NCBI RefSeq assembly: GCF_000231055.2
Contig: NZ_CM001466.1
Span: 4,575,392 to 4,639,391 of the forward strand
Direction of reading: 5' to 3'
Source: Saccharomonospora azurea NA-128
GTDB lineage: Bacteria; Actinomycetota; Actinomycetes; Mycobacteriales; Pseudonocardiaceae
DNA length: 64,000 nucleotides
In this document: positions 52,152 to 62,319 of the stretch, piece by piece
How the letters are laid out: each line of letters begins with the position of its first letter
Numbering within the stretch: position 1 is the stretch's first letter
Translations under genes and position numbers: made by a program
The notes under the pieces: generated by a model
Seen by the model: only the letters and a program-made list of their open reading frames with translations
Database searches by the model: none
Told to the model about the DNA's origin: nothing

Positions 52152-53687
52152 ATGCGAGCTGTTGCCATCGGACTCACGCCGCTGTCGCGTGAGGAGGTCG
52201 TCGCCGTCGCCCGCCAGGGCGCGCCCGTGGAGCTGACGACCGAGGCGTTGAAGGCCGTCACGGCGGCGAGAGCCCACATCGACGCGCTGGCCGCCTCCGA
52301 ACGGCCCGTCTACGGCGTGTCCACCGGCTTCGGTGCGCTGGCGGTGAAGTACATCCCCGGCGAGCGCCGGGCCGCCCTGCAGCGATCCCTCGTGCGCTCG
52401 CACGCCGCGGGAGCCGGGCCCGAGGTGGAGCGGGAGGTGGTGCGCGCGTTGACGTTGCTGCGGTTGCGCACGCTCACCACCGGCCACACCGGCGTGCGGC
52501 CGTCCACGGTGCGGGCCATGGCCGGCCTGCTCAACGCCGGGCTCGCGCCGGTGGTGCACGAGTACGGCTCGCTCGGCTGCTCGGGCGACCTCGCGCCGCT
52601 GTCGTCGATCGCTCTGGCGCTCACCGGGGAGGGCCAGGTGCGCGACGCGCACGGCGAGCTCCGCCCGGCGGCGCAGGCGCTGGCCGACGCGGGCCTGGAG
52701 CCCGTCGAACTGGGGGAGAAGGAAGGGCTCGCCCTCATCAACGGCACCGACGGCATGCTCGGCATGCTCGTGCTGGCGCTCGCCGACCTCCACCGCCTGC
52801 TCGACACCGCCGACCTCACCGCGGCCATGAGCGTGGAGAGCCTGCTGGGCACCGACCGCGTGTTCGCCGACGACCTCCAGCAGCTGCGTCCCCACCCCGG
52901 CCAGGCTCACTCGGCCCGCCGGATGCGGCGCTTCCTCGCGTGCTCGGAGATCGTGGCCAGTCACCGCGGCCCCGACTGCACCCGGGTGCAGGACGCCTAC
53001 TCGCTGCGGTGCGCGCCGCAGGTGCACGGCGCGGCACGCGACACGGTGGCGCACGCCGAGGTGGTCGCCGACCGGGAACTCGGGTCCGTCGTCGACAACC
53101 CGGTGGTGCTGGCCGACGGCCGCGTCGAGTCCAACGGCAACTTCCACGGCGCGCCGCTGGCCTACGTGCTGGACTTCCTCGCCATCGCCGTCGCCGACGT
53201 GGCGAGCATGGCGGAGCGCCGCACCGACCGGCTGCTCGACGTCGCACGCTCCCACGGTCTGCCGCCGTTCCTCGCCGACGATCCCGGCGTCGACTCCGGG
53301 CACATGATCGCCCACTACACGCAGGCGTCCGTGGTCGCCGAGTTGAAGCGGCTGGCCGTGCCCGCCTCCGTGGACTCCATTCCCACCAGCGCCATGCAGG
53401 AGGACCACGTGTCCATGGGCTGGGCGGCCGCCCGCAAACTGCGCCGGGCCATCGACGGCCTGACCACCGTGCTCGCCGTCGAACTGCTCACCGCCGCCCG
53501 CGCCCTCGATCTGCGCGCGCCGCTGGCTCCGGCCCCGGCCACGGCGGCCGCACTCGCGGAACTACGCCGCCACGTCGCCGGGCCCGGACCCGACCGGCAC
53601 CTCGCTCCCGAACTCGCCGACGCACACGAGCTGATCCGCTCCGGCAGCGCATTACGCGCTGCCGAAACCGCTGGGGAGGAATCATGA
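52152..53687 (+). CDS. hutH: Histidine ammonia-lyase
   Basis: Converts L-histidine to urocanate and ammonia, the first step of histidine breakdown. 511 residues. The MIO prosthetic group forms from Cys143-Ser144-Gly145 in [11 protein letters not shown]; Ala-Ser-Gly is commoner but Cys occurs in actinobacterial enzymes. Other landmarks are the tyrosine region VYGVSTGFG near 54, [18 protein letters not shown] and GNFHG. ATG 52,152 follows GGGAG; the frame is open upstream but has no homology there. The stop overlaps hutU (ATGA). First gene of a five-gene operon. Confidence 0.95.
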   Translation: MRAVAIGLTPLSREEVVAVARQGAPVELTTEALKAVTAARAHIDALAASERPVYGVSTGFGALAVKYIPGERRAALQRSLVRSHAAGAGPEVEREVVRALTLLRLRTLTTGHTGVRPSTVRAMAGLLNAGLAPVVHEYGSLGCSGDLAPLSSIALALTGEGQVRDAHGELRPAAQALADAGLEPVELGEKEGLALINGTDGMLGMLVLALADLHRLLDTADLTAAMSVESLLGTDRVFADDLQQLRPHPGQAHSARRMRRFLACSEIVASHRGPDCTRVQDAYSLRCAPQVHGAARDTVAHAEVVADRELGSVVDNPVVLADGRVESNGNFHGAPLAYVLDFLAIAVADVASMAERRTDRLLDVARSHGLPPFLADDPGVDSGHMIAHYTQASVVAELKRLAVPASVDSIPTSAMQEDHVSMGWAAARKLRRAIDGLTTVLAVELLTAARALDLRAPLAPAPATAAALAELRRHVAGPGPDRHLAPELADAHELIRSGSALRAAETAGEES

Positions 53688-55345
53688 CCACATCCGTGCG
53701 AGCCGCCCGCGGCACCGCGTTGACCGCGCGGTCCTGGGCCACCGAGGCACCACTGCGCATGCTGCACAACAACCTCGATCCCGAGGTGGCCGAACGGCCC
53801 GAGGACCTCGTCGTCTACGGCGGCACCGGCAAGGCGGCGCGCGACTGGCCCAGCTTCCACGCCATCACCGCCGAACTCGCCGACCTCCGCGACGACGAGA
53901 CGCTGCTCGTGCAGTCGGGCCGGCCGGTGGGCGTGCTGCGCACCCACGAGTGGGCTCCGCGGGTGCTCATCGCGAACTCCAACCTGGTGCCCGACTGGGC
54001 GAGTTGGCCCGAGTTCCGCCGGCTCGACGCACTCGGACTGACGATGTACGGGCAGATGACCGCCGGGTCGTGGATCTACATCGGCACGCAGGGGATTCTC
54101 CAGGGCACGTACGAGACGTTCGCGGCCGTGGCGGAGAAGCGGTTCGGCGGTTCGCTGCGGGGCACGCTCACCGTCACCGCGGGTCTCGGCGGGATGGGCG
54201 GCGCCCAACCCCTGGCGGTCACCATGAACGACGGCGTGGCGCTCGTGGTCGAGTGCGACGCCGAGCGCGCCCGCCGCCGGGTCGAGACACGGTACCTGGA
54301 CGAGGTCGCGACTGATCTGGACAGTGCGATCAGGACGGTTGAGCGGGCGAAGCGCGAGGGCACGCCGCTGTCGGTTGCCGTGATCGGTAACGCCGCCGAG
54401 GTGCTGCCGGAGCTGCTGCGGCGTGGTGTGGAGGTCGACGTCGTCACCGACCAGACCTCCGCCCACGACCCGCTCGCCTACCTGCCGAAGGGCGTCGCCG
54501 TCGACGACTGGCACGACTACGCCGAGACCAAACCCGACGAGTTCACCGACCGCGCCCGCGAGTCGATGGCCGAGCACGTCGAGGCGATGGTCGGGTTCCT
54601 CGACGCGGGCGCGGAGGTCTTCGACTACGGCAACTCGCTGCGCAGTGAGGCGAAACTCGGCGGCTACGAGCGCGCGTTCGACTATCCCGGGTTCGTGCCC
54701 GCCTACATCCGGCCGCTGTTCTGCGAGGGCAAGGGCCCGTTCCGCTGGGCCGCGTTGTCGGGTGAGGCGTCGGACATCGCCGCCACCGACCGCGCGGTGC
54801 TGGACCTCTTCGGCGACAACGAGAGACTGGCCCGTTGGATCCGCCTCGCGGGGGAGCGCGTGGCGTTCCAGGGACTGCCCGCGCGCATCTGCTGGCTCGG
54901 CTACGGCGAGCGGCACCTCGCGGGGGAGCGGTTCAACGAGATGGTCGCGCGCGGCGAGCTGGCCGCCCCGGTCGTGATCGGGCGGGACCACCTGGACTGC
55001 GGGTCGGTCGCCTCGCCGTACCGGGAGACGGAGGGCATGGCCGACGGCTCCGACGCCGTCGCCGACTGGCCGCTGCTGAACGCCCTGGTCAACACGGCGT
55101 CGGGAGCGACGTGGGTGTCTATCCACCACGGCGGCGGGGTCGGGATGGGCCGGTCGATCCATGCCGGTCAGGTCACCGTCGCCGACGGCACCGAGCTCTC
55201 GGCCCGCAAGATCGAGCGCGTCCTCACCAACGACCCCGCCACGGGAGTGCTGCGCCACGCCGACGCGGGCTACGAGCGAGCCCGGCAGGTCGCCGACGAA
55301 CGAGGACTGCGCATTCCCGCGCGGGAGTCGGAGGTGACCGCGTGA
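53684..55345 (+). CDS. hutU: Urocanate hydratase
   Basis: Converts urocanate to 4-imidazolone-5-propanoate with tightly bound NAD+. 553 residues, the usual length. Motifs include [64 protein letters not shown] (with the catalytic region) and [18 protein letters not shown] 53,684 overlaps the hutH stop, with GGGGAGGA ideally placed upstream. The stop overlaps the next gene as GTGA. Confidence 0.96.
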   Translation: MTTSVRAARGTALTARSWATEAPLRMLHNNLDPEVAERPEDLVVYGGTGKAARDWPSFHAITAELADLRDDETLLVQSGRPVGVLRTHEWAPRVLIANSNLVPDWASWPEFRRLDALGLTMYGQMTAGSWIYIGTQGILQGTYETFAAVAEKRFGGSLRGTLTVTAGLGGMGGAQPLAVTMNDGVALVVECDAERARRRVETRYLDEVATDLDSAIRTVERAKREGTPLSVAVIGNAAEVLPELLRRGVEVDVVTDQTSAHDPLAYLPKGVAVDDWHDYAETKPDEFTDRARESMAEHVEAMVGFLDAGAEVFDYGNSLRSEAKLGGYERAFDYPGFVPAYIRPLFCEGKGPFRWAALSGEASDIAATDRAVLDLFGDNERLARWIRLAGERVAFQGLPARICWLGYGERHLAGERFNEMVARGELAAPVVIGRDHLDCGSVASPYRETEGMADGSDAVADWPLLNALVNTASGATWVSIHHGGGVGMGRSIHAGQVTVADGTELSARKIERVLTNDPATGVLRHADAGYERARQVADERGLRIPARESEVTA

Positions 55346-56553
55346 CGAGCGCGACCTCGTTGCTCGGCGCCCTCGCCGACGTGGGCGCCGACCGTGTCCG
55401 CGGCGGCTACTCCCGGCACGGGTTCGACCGTGTCGATGTGGAGCTGCGCGAGTGGTTCACCGCCGAGGCCGGGGCAAGGGGACTCGGGGTGGAGACCGAC
55501 CGCAACGGCAACCTCTGGGCGTGGTGGGGAGCGCCCGGGCCGAACGCCGTGGTCACGGGAAGCCACCTCGACTCGGTGCCGGGCGGCGGGGCGTTCGACG
55601 GCCCGCTCGGCGTGGTGTCGGCGCTCGCGGCCGTCGACGCGTTGCGGGCTCAGGGCTTCCGTCCAGCCCGGCCTCTGGCGGTGGTCGTGTTCGCGGAGGA
55701 GGAAGGCGGCCGGTTCGGCGTGCCGTGCCTGGGGTCGCGGTTGCTGGCGGGCACGCTCGACGCCGACCGGGCCCGGGAGCTGAAAGACCCGGACGGCACC
55801 ACGCTCGCCGAGGCGGTGCGGGCGGCGGGGCTCGACCCCCGGTGGCTCGGGCCCGAACCCGACCTGTTGTCGCTTGTCGGGTGTTTCGTCGAACTGCACG
55901 TGGAGCAGGGGCGCGGGTTGGTGGACCTCGACGCGCCCGTGGGCGTGGCGAGCTCGATCCTCGCGCACGGCCGGTGGCGGTTGACCTTCCACGGCGAGGG
56001 CAACCACGCCGGAGCCACCCCGCTCGCCGACCGCCGCGATCCGATGATGCCCGCGGCTTCGCTCGTGCTGGCCGCGCGGAGGGCCGCGGGGTCGGTTCCC
56101 GGCGCCCGGGCCACCGTGGGACGGCTCGTGCCCACGCCGGGCGGGACGAACGTCATCCCGTCCACGGTGGACGTGTGGTTGGACGCGAGGGCCCCCGGAG
56201 ACGCCGACACGCGCCGGGTCGTCGACGACGTCGTCGCGGCGGCACACGAAGCCGCCGAGGCCGAGGGTTGCACCGTGACCGTCCGCGAGGAGTCCTACGG
56301 CGACACGGTGGTCTTCGACAGCGGGCTGCGGGACGAGCTGGCCGGTGTGCTCGGCGGTGTGCCCGCGCTGCCGACGGGAGCCGGTCACGACGCGGGTGTG
56401 CTCGCGCAGCGCATCCCCACGGCGATGCTGTTCGTGCGCAACCCCACCGGAGTCAGCCACGCCCCCGCCGAGCACGCCGAGGCCGCCGACTGCGAGTCCG
56501 GGGTGAGCGCGCTGGCCCGGGTCCTCGCCCACCTCGCGGGGTCACCGTGCTGA
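55342..56553 (+). CDS. M20 amidohydrolase of allantoate/N-carbamoyl type in hut operon
   Basis: 403-residue binuclear zinc amidohydrolase. Ligands are seen in [15 protein letters not shown] (His, Asp), FAEEEGGRF (Glu), ELHVEQG (His) and SHAPAEH (His). It belongs to the allantoate amidohydrolase/N-carbamoyl-amino acid hydrolase group. It overlaps hutU (GTGA) and hutF. Its position between hutU and hutF, and the absence of a hutG gene, suggest it completes the pathway by hydrolysing N-formylglutamate made by HutF. Annotation as allantoate amidohydrolase would be by family only; no purine genes are near. Confidence 0.85.
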   Translation: MTSATSLLGALADVGADRVRGGYSRHGFDRVDVELREWFTAEAGARGLGVETDRNGNLWAWWGAPGPNAVVTGSHLDSVPGGGAFDGPLGVVSALAAVDALRAQGFRPARPLAVVVFAEEEGGRFGVPCLGSRLLAGTLDADRARELKDPDGTTLAEAVRAAGLDPRWLGPEPDLLSLVGCFVELHVEQGRGLVDLDAPVGVASSILAHGRWRLTFHGEGNHAGATPLADRRDPMMPAASLVLAARRAAGSVPGARATVGRLVPTPGGTNVIPSTVDVWLDARAPGDADTRRVVDDVVAAAHEAAEAEGCTVTVREESYGDTVVFDSGLRDELAGVLGGVPALPTGAGHDAGVLAQRIPTAMLFVRNPTGVSHAPAEHAEAADCESGVSALARVLAHLAGSPC

Positions 56554-57884
56554 GCTACTGGTGTGCCCGCGCGTGGTTGCCCGACGGGCTGACGGACGGC
56601 GTGCTCGTCACGGTCTCCGATGCGGGACTGATCGCCGACGTGCGGCAGGCGCGTCCGCGTCCCGAGTCGCGCAGGCTGCCCGGTGTCGTGGTGCCCGGCT
56701 TCGCCAACGCGCACTCCCACGCGTTCCACCGGGCGCTGCGGGGTCGCACGCACGGCGGTGACGCGTCCGGCGGCACGTTCTGGACCTGGCGCGAGACGAT
56801 GTACGAGGTGGCGGGGCGGCTCGACCCCGACTCCTACCACCGCCTCGCGCGCGCCGTCTACGCCGAGATGGTGGTGGCCGGGGTGACGTGCGTGGGGGAG
56901 TTCCACTACCTGCACCACGGGCCAAACGGACGCCCCTACGCCGATCCGAACGCGATGGGCCACGCCCTGCGGCAGGCCGCCGCCGACGCGGGACTGCGCC
57001 TCACGCTGCTCGACACGTGCTACCTCACCGGTGGCATCGGCGAGCCGCTCGACGGGGTGCAGCGGCGGTTCGGGGACGGCAGCGTGGCGGGCTGGGGTGA
57101 GCGGGTGGAGAAGCTGGTCGCCGAAGGTGGCGAAGGGGCTGACGCCACGACGCGCATCGGTGCCGCCGTGCACTCGGTGCGCGCCGTGCCCGCGCGGGAT
57201 CTTCCCGAGCTCGCGGCGGCCCTGCCGGGGCGGCCGTTGCACGTCCACGTGTCCGAGCAGCCCGCCGAGAACACCGCGTGCCAGGCGGCGTACGGGCGCA
57301 GCCCCGTGGCGCTGCTGCACGACACCGGGGTGCTCTCTCCGCGGACGACCGCCGTCCACGCGACCCACCTGAGCGCCGAGGACGTGGCCCTGCTGGGGAG
57401 CAGCGGCGCGGCGGTGTGTTGCTGCCCGAGCACGGAGGCCGACCTCGCCGACGGGCTCGGTCCGATGCGCGAGCTGGCCGACGCGGGATGCCGGATTTGT
57501 CTCGGCAGCGACCAGCACGCCGTCGTGGACCTGCTCGCCGAGGCCCGCGCGCTCGAACACGGTGAACGCCTGCGCTCCGGGCACCGGGGGCGGTTCACTC
57601 CCGACGAGCTCCTCCGAGCGGCCACTGTGGACGGGCATGCCGCGCTGGGGTGGCCCGAGGCCGGGAGGATCTCCGCAGGCGCGCCCTGCGACCTCGTGGC
57701 GGTGCGCGACGACACCGTGCGCACGGCGGGTGCGAGCCCCGACCAGCTGCCGCTGGTGGCCTCGGGCAGCGACGTCGCCACGGTGGTCGTCGGCGGCCGC
57801 GTGATCGCCGAGGACGGACGACACGCCACACTCGGCGACGTGGGCGCCCTGCTGGCACGGGAGATCGGAGAGTTGTGGGCATGA
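56547..57884 (+). CDS. hutF: Formimidoylglutamate deiminase
   Basis: Amidohydrolase that turns N-formimidoyl-L-glutamate into N-formyl-L-glutamate and ammonia. 445 residues. Metal site: [14 protein letters not shown] near 55, [11 protein letters not shown] near 230 and [11 protein letters not shown] near 320. FWTWRETMY and EFHYLHHGP are typical of HutF. Start GTG 56,547 overlaps the previous stop; stop TGA overlaps the hutI ATG. Presence of HutF means the five-step pathway via formylglutamate rather than direct HutG formiminoglutamase. Confidence 0.93.
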   Translation: MLSYWCARAWLPDGLTDGVLVTVSDAGLIADVRQARPRPESRRLPGVVVPGFANAHSHAFHRALRGRTHGGDASGGTFWTWRETMYEVAGRLDPDSYHRLARAVYAEMVVAGVTCVGEFHYLHHGPNGRPYADPNAMGHALRQAAADAGLRLTLLDTCYLTGGIGEPLDGVQRRFGDGSVAGWGERVEKLVAEGGEGADATTRIGAAVHSVRAVPARDLPELAAALPGRPLHVHVSEQPAENTACQAAYGRSPVALLHDTGVLSPRTTAVHATHLSAEDVALLGSSGAAVCCCPSTEADLADGLGPMRELADAGCRICLGSDQHAVVDLLAEARALEHGERLRSGHRGRFTPDELLRAATVDGHAALGWPEAGRISAGAPCDLVAVRDDTVRTAGASPDQLPLVASGSDVATVVVGGRVIAEDGRHATLGDVGALLAREIGELWA

Positions 57885-59041
57885 CAGCCACACTGATCAC
57901 GGGCATCGCCGAACTCACGACGAACGACGAGGAACTCGGCACTCTCCCCGACGCGGCGCTGGTGCTGCGGGGCGCGCGCGTCGAGTGGGTCGGGCCGGCG
58001 GCGCACGCCCCGGACGCGGACGACCGCATCGACGTCGAGGGACGCGCCGTGCTGCCCGGCTGGGTGGACAGCCACACGCACCTGGTGTTCGCGGGCGACC
58101 GGTCGGCGGAGTTCGCCGCGAGGCTCGCCGGGCGCCCGTACGACGCGGGCGGCATCGCCGTCACCGTGGAGGCCACGCGTTCCGCTCCCGACTACGTGCT
58201 GGTGGCGACGCTGCGGCGACTGGTGCGCGAGGCGGTGAACCAGGGCACGACCTACCTCGAGACCAAGACCGGGTACGGACTCACGGTCGCCGACGAAGCC
58301 CGGTCGGCTCGGCTGGCGAGCGGGCTCGTCGACGAGGTCACGTTCCTGGGCGCCCACGTGGTGCCGCCGGGGTGGAACGCCGACGACTACGTCGACCTCG
58401 TGTGCGGGGAGATGCTCGACGCCGTGGCGCCGTACGCGCGGTGGGCCGACGTGTTCTGCGAGCGCGGCGCGTTCGACGCGGAACTCTCCCGGGACGTGCT
58501 GACGGCGGCGGCGAAGGCGGGCCTCGGCCTGCGCGTCCACGGCAACCAGCTCGGCCCCGGCCCGGGCGTGCGCCTCGCGGTGGAACACGGTGCCGCGAGT
58601 GTGGACCACTGCACGTACCTCACCGAGTCCGATGTGGACGCGCTGGCGGCGTCCGACACGGTGGCGACGCTGCTGCCCGCGTGCGACCTGTCCACCCGCC
58701 AGCCACTGCCGGACGCGCGTGCCCTGCTCGACGCCGGGGCGACCGTCGCGCTGGCGTCGAACTGCAATCCCGGCTCCTCGTACACGACGTCCATGGCGTT
58801 CTGCGTGGCCACGGCCGTCCTGCAGATGGGAATGACGGTGGAGGAAGCCGTGCGCGCCGCGACGTGGGGAGGCGCACGAGCCCTGCGCCGCGAGTCGGGT
58901 GAGGGCGCCGTGGGCGTGCTCAGGCCGGGCGCGCGGGCGGACGTGCACGTGCTCGACGCGCCGTCGGCGGCGCATCTCGCCTACCGCCCCGGAGTCCCCC
59001 TGACCCACGCGGTGTGGCGAGCGGGCCGCAGGGCCCGCTGA
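57881..59041 (+). CDS. hutI: Imidazolonepropionase
   Basis: Opens the imidazolone ring to give N-formimidoyl-L-glutamate. 386 residues. Metal ligands lie in [11 protein letters not shown] near 65-75, the ETKTGYGL and FLGAHVVP motifs are present, as are [10 protein letters not shown] and ASNCNPGSS near 290. ATG 57,881 overlaps the hutF stop. Last gene of the operon; no clear hairpin follows, only a set of 21-bp tandem repeats. Confidence 0.95.
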   Translation: MTATLITGIAELTTNDEELGTLPDAALVLRGARVEWVGPAAHAPDADDRIDVEGRAVLPGWVDSHTHLVFAGDRSAEFAARLAGRPYDAGGIAVTVEATRSAPDYVLVATLRRLVREAVNQGTTYLETKTGYGLTVADEARSARLASGLVDEVTFLGAHVVPPGWNADDYVDLVCGEMLDAVAPYARWADVFCERGAFDAELSRDVLTAAAKAGLGLRVHGNQLGPGPGVRLAVEHGAASVDHCTYLTESDVDALAASDTVATLLPACDLSTRQPLPDARALLDAGATVALASNCNPGSSYTTSMAFCVATAVLQMGMTVEEAVRAATWGGARALRRESGEGAVGVLRPGARADVHVLDAPSAAHLAYRPGVPLTHAVWRAGRRAR

Positions 59042-59046
59042 ACATC

Positions 59047-59109
59047 GTGTCCGCGCCTCCCGCACGCGTGTCCGCACTTCCCGCACGCGTGTCCGCGCCT
59101 CACGTACGC
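59047..59109 (+). repeat. Three 21-bp tandem repeats
   Basis: Units at 59,047-59,067, 59,068-59,088 and 59,089-59,109 each begin GTGTCCGC and end ACGC, with 2-3 substitutions between them; a partial fourth unit follows (CCGTCCGCGG). They fill the gap after hutI and run into the end of the convergent TetR gene. Confidence 0.75.
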
Positions 59110-59939
59110 CCGTCCGCGGAGGTCTCCAGGACCACCCCCACGCCGTCGAGCACGCGATCGAGTCCGAAGCCGAACCACCGGTCGAGCTCGACGGCGGTCG
59201 GCTCGGACGCGGGGCTGGTCTCGAACAGCTCGGTGAGCCACGGGTAGCGCCCGGAGTCGATCACAGCGGACAGTCGCCGATGCTGCACAGCCCACCAACG
59301 CCGTCCGTTGACGTCCCCCGCCGCATCATCGTCCACAGTGAGCAGAGCCATGCCCTGCACGTAGCCGCTGACCAGGAGATACAGCGACAACTGCGTCCGC
59401 CGATCGAGTCCCGCGCCGTCGAGCGCGGTGAAGTAGTGGTCCACCGTCCACACCATCGACGGCGAGAGCGTGGGACGGCTGGTGGCGAGGACGCGCAGCA
59501 GCCACGGATGCCGTCGGTAGAGGGCCCACTCCTGACGGGCCGCGTCCTCGATCCGCTCACGCCACCCGGTGGCAGGCGGCCGCTGGTGGGCGATCTCGGC
59601 GAAGACCGCGTCGACCATCGCCGTCACGAGCTCCGACCTGCTGCCGATGTGGTGGTACAGCGACATGGCGGCCACGTCCAGGTGTGCCGCGAGTCGGCGC
59701 AGCGAGACCGCCGACAGCCCCTCCGCGTCGGCGAGTTCGATCGCGTTCGCCACGATGTCGGCGCGCGTGAGCGGTGTGGCGGGGCCGGTGCGCGAGGGAG
59801 ATCGACCGCGGCGCGGCGGTGGTGCCCCGCCGTCCCGCCGCGCCCGGTACGCCCGGGCCTGGCAGGCGCGCCCGCAGTAGCGTCGCGGCCTGCCGCGGTC
59901 ACGCTGCACCAGGGGCGATCCGCACTGTGCGCACCTCAA
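59100..59939 (-). CDS. TetR-family regulator with N-terminal zinc-ribbon-like segment
   Basis: 279 residues. The first 35 (LRCAQCGSPLVQ, YCGRACQARAYRAR) have the spaced cysteines of a zinc ribbon, then an Arg/Pro linker and a normal TetR HTH (IVANAIELADAEGLSAVSLR, YHHIGSRSEL) with a TetR_C-type sensor domain. The TTG at 59,939 is preferred because AAGGAG lies 8 bases upstream; the longer open frame to 60,044 has no homology and would overlap the divergent gene's start. Divergent from the GNAT gene, with two inverted repeats between. Confidence 0.82.
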   Translation of the reverse strand: MRCAQCGSPLVQRDRGRPRRYCGRACQARAYRARRDGGAPPPRRGRSPSRTGPATPLTRADIVANAIELADAEGLSAVSLRRLAAHLDVAAMSLYHHIGSRSELVTAMVDAVFAEIAHQRPPATGWRERIEDAARQEWALYRRHPWLLRVLATSRPTLSPSMVWTVDHYFTALDGAGLDRRTQLSLYLLVSGYVQGMALLTVDDDAAGDVNGRRWWAVQHRRLSAVIDSGRYPWLTELFETSPASEPTAVELDRWFGFGLDRVLDGVGVVLETSADGRT

Positions 59940-59976
59940 CGCGAGCTCCTTTTCGTCACGCCCGATTGCGTGATGA

Positions 59977-60031
59977 AACAACGCTGCCGCAGGACGTTGT
60001 TCCGGGACCCTACGGCGTACGACCAACGTAC
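59977..60031. promoter_or_regulatory. Two inverted repeats in TetR/GNAT divergent region
   Basis: AACAACG-N11-CGTTGTT (59,977-60,001) and GTACG-N5-CGTAC (60,017-60,031) lie in the 103-base gap between the divergent TetR and GNAT genes. Both have the shape of TetR-family operators. Confidence 0.5.
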
Positions 60032-60042
60032 TGGAGGTGCTC

Positions 60043-60693
60043 ATGAACGACCCGGTGATTCGCGTCGCGCGGCCGGGCGAGGCGGAGCGGGTCGCCGACG
60101 CCTACCGCGCGGCCTGCGCCGACGAGGCCGTCACGAGGTGGGTGCTCGCGGCCGACCCCGAGGCCGGCATCGACGTGGTGGCGGACTCGTTGTCCCGGAC
60201 CGTGCGCGACGGTGCCGTCGTCATCGCGGAGGCGCCCGACGGCCGGATCGACGGAGTGTCGACGTGGCTGGACGTGGAGTCGGCGCAGCCGGTGCGGGAG
60301 GACGCAGCCGCACTCGCGGCGAACGCGGCAGCCTCCTCGAACGCGGTGACGCGACGCATGGCGAGCGTGCTGACGCTGACGGCGGCCCGGCACCCGGACC
60401 CGCCGCATCGATACCTCGCCTCGATGGGCGTGCGGACGACGATGCGGGGGCGGGGCATCGGGGGAGCGCTCCTGCGTTTCGGGCTCGCCCACGCCGACGC
60501 CGGGCGCCGTCCCGTCTACCTGGAGGCGAGCACCGAGCGCAACGCCGCGCTCTATGTCCGGCACGGTTTCCGCCCGTGCGGCGACCCGATCGCCCTTCCC
60601 GACGGTGGTCCGCTGCTGCGACCGCTGTGGCGGGAGCCGCGGGCCCCCCGTCGTCGTGCCGGCCGCGGCGAACCCGGCGGCGTGCACCCGTGA
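60043..60693 (+). CDS. GNAT-family N-acetyltransferase
   Basis: 216 residues. The GNAT fold shows LASMGVRTTMRGRGIGGALLRF, cut short here, with the acetyl-CoA loop MRGRGIGG near 135, and LEASTERNAALYVRHGF near 170, typical of the domain. ATG 60,043 follows GGAGG by 6 bases. Probably under control of the divergent TetR protein, which hints at detoxification, but substrate is unknown. Confidence 0.87.
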   Translation: MNDPVIRVARPGEAERVADAYRAACADEAVTRWVLAADPEAGIDVVADSLSRTVRDGAVVIAEAPDGRIDGVSTWLDVESAQPVREDAAALAANAAASSNAVTRRMASVLTLTAARHPDPPHRYLASMGVRTTMRGRGIGGALLRFGLAHADAGRRPVYLEASTERNAALYVRHGFRPCGDPIALPDGGPLLRPLWREPRAPRRRAGRGEPGGVHP

Positions 60694-60715
60694 CGGTGTC
60701 GAAGGCGACGCCGGC

Positions 60716-60961
60716 TCAGGCCTTCGGCAGCGGAGGGATGTCGTGGTCGGGGAAGCCCGCGCGGACGCGCCACTCGCGATCGCACGACCAGCAGGTCGGG
60801 TCGTGCCACCAGCCGGACAGCTCGATGAAGTCCCGTTCCTCGGGGGTGACCTCGGCCCCGCACAGCGCGGCGAACGCGATGCCCGGATGGGGCGTGGCGG
60901 TCTTCTCGACGTGGTAGGCGTGCCGCCGTCCCTCTGCCTGCTGCCAACGAAATGGTCCCAT
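60716..60961 (-). CDS. Small zinc-finger-like protein
   Basis: 81 residues, MGPFRWQQAEGRRHAYHVEK. It carries HAYHVE, ALCG and WHDPTCWSCDREW, a His/Cys pattern that could bind zinc. This type is common in Pseudonocardiaceae beside XRE-DUF5753/DUF397 genes, as here. ATG 60,961 has GGGGGAG upstream. Function unknown; DNA or protein binding is possible. Confidence 0.65.
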   Translation of the reverse strand: MGPFRWQQAEGRRHAYHVEKTATPHPGIAFAALCGAEVTPEERDFIELSGWWHDPTCWSCDREWRVRAGFPDHDIPPLPKA

Positions 60962-61065
60962 TCGACTCCCCCTGTCGCCGATCACTGCTGATCAGGCTGT
61001 CTGTCTACTGCCTGTAGTTGCAATCTCCCGATCGTGTGACTTGCTGTGCTGGGGCAGGCCCTCGC

Positions 61066-61071
61066 TACGAT
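61066..61071 (+). promoter_or_regulatory. -10 element for leaderless DUF5753 mRNA
   Basis: TACGAT ends 6 bases before the GTG at 61,078, so transcription would begin at or next to the start codon. Leaderless mRNAs are frequent in actinobacteria, and no ribosome binding site is seen here. No good -35 was found. Confidence 0.5.
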
Positions 61072-61077
61072 CCGCGC

Positions 61078-61932
61078 GTGGCATGGGACACCAATGGGCT
61101 GACCACGCGTGCGCGTGCCTTGACCGCGGCGATCCGCAGACTCGTCGACGAATCGGGAATGAGCGGGAGGGAGATCTCCCTGCGGCTGGGGTTCAGCCAC
61201 GGCACCGTGTCGCACTGGGCGACGGGGCGACGCCTGCCGAGCCCTGAGGACATGGCGTCGTTGCTGACCGTGCTGGGCATCACCGGGGCGGAGAAGCAAC
61301 GGCTCGTCGACATGGCGCGACACGCCGCGGAACCGAACTGGCTCGTGGTGGGCATGCCGGGCATCCCGCAACAACTCGCGGGTGCCATCGAGTCGGAACG
61401 GCAGGCGTCGGCCGTGGTGGAGTGGTCCCGCGACGTGGTGCCCGGGCTGTTGCAGACGGCGGACTACGCACGTGCGCTCGCGGTCGCGAACCGGTTGCCG
61501 CAGCACGAGGTCGACGCGCGGGTGTCGCTCCGGGTGGGCCGCTCGGAGGTCCTCACCCGGCCGAACCCGCTGTCCATGCTCGCGCTCGTGGCGGAGGACG
61601 CGGTGCGCGAGGTCGTGGGTTCGCCCGTGGCGATGGCGGACCAACTGCGGCACCTCGTGGCGATGGGCCGACGCGACAACATCACGATCCAGATCGTGCC
61701 GCCCCGGGTCGGCTGGCATCCGGGGTGGGCGGGGCCGTTCGTGTTGTACGAGTTCCCCGACGCGCCACCGATGGTCCATTTCGAACACTACAGCTCCGGC
61801 GCCTTCGTCATAGACGAGGACGACGTCGAAGCGTACCGGCAGGCGGTGGACGTCATCCGTGGTCTCGCGAGAAGCCCCGCTGACTCGGCCGACCTCGTGA
61901 TGACGATCGCTCAGGAACTGGAGGCAGCGTGA
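61078..61932 (+). CDS. XRE-family regulator with DUF5753 domain
   Basis: 284 residues: N-terminal helix-turn-helix (SGREISLRLGFSHGTVSHW) and C-terminal DUF5753 domain (VVPGLLQTADYARA, PVAMADQLRHLV, IQIVPPRVGWHPG). Such proteins are numerous in actinobacteria and are paired with small DUF397 proteins, as here, where the stop overlaps the next start. In Streptomyces similar pairs affect development, and they have been viewed as toxin-antitoxin-like. GTG 61,078 is probably leaderless; ATG 61,084 is an alternative. Confidence 0.9.
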   Translation: MAWDTNGLTTRARALTAAIRRLVDESGMSGREISLRLGFSHGTVSHWATGRRLPSPEDMASLLTVLGITGAEKQRLVDMARHAAEPNWLVVGMPGIPQQLAGAIESERQASAVVEWSRDVVPGLLQTADYARALAVANRLPQHEVDARVSLRVGRSEVLTRPNPLSMLALVAEDAVREVVGSPVAMADQLRHLVAMGRRDNITIQIVPPRVGWHPGWAGPFVLYEFPDAPPMVHFEHYSSGAFVIDEDDVEAYRQAVDVIRGLARSPADSADLVMTIAQELEAA

Positions 61933-62129
61933 TGCGCGGAACGATGTGGAAGAAAAGCAGCTTCAGCAACCCGAACGGCAACTGCGTCGAGTTCGCCCCC
62001 GCGGACGACGACAGCGGTGACGTGCTGATCCGGCACTCGCAGCGTCCGGACGACGCCACCATCCGCTACACGGCGGCGGAGTGGCGGGCGTTCGTCGCGG
62101 GCGTGAAGGCGGGCGAGTTCGACATGTAG
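61932..62129 (+). CDS. DUF397 protein
   Basis: 65 residues: MRGTMWKKSSFSNPNGNCVE, the standard start of DUF397, to FVAGVKAGEFDM at the end. It is the small partner of the DUF5753 regulator, overlapping it at TGATG. GGAGG is 7 bases before ATG 61,932. Two relic DUF397 tails lie at 17.2 and 19.2 kb of this window. Confidence 0.9.
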   Translation: MRGTMWKKSSFSNPNGNCVEFAPADDDSGDVLIRHSQRPDDATIRYTAAEWRAFVAGVKAGEFDM

Positions 62130-62319
62130 GTCGCGAGGCGCGACGCAACCGTGTTCGCCGCACCTTCCACTACGGATGTTCGGGCGTTGGCGTGGCGGCG
62201 GAGGTGGCCGGGCATCCGGATACGCTGTGTCCCGCCGGTCTTGCGGCCACGAAGGTCGACGACCAGCGCTGCGAGCAGCATCACCACGACGACGGCTGCC
62301 GGCCCGTACCAGAACCCAT
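62066..62319 (-). pseudogene. Frameshifted small membrane protein (tentative)
   Basis: ATG 62,319 has a perfect AGGAGG (62,326-62,331) at 6-base spacing, but its frame closes after 12 codons. One extra G after the ATG would give MGFWYGPAAVVVVMLLAALV followed by DLRGRK, a well-formed single membrane helix with a positive inside end. The open frame then runs to 62,066 against the DUF397 gene. It may be a real small membrane gene with an indel or a base-call error. Confidence 0.3.
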
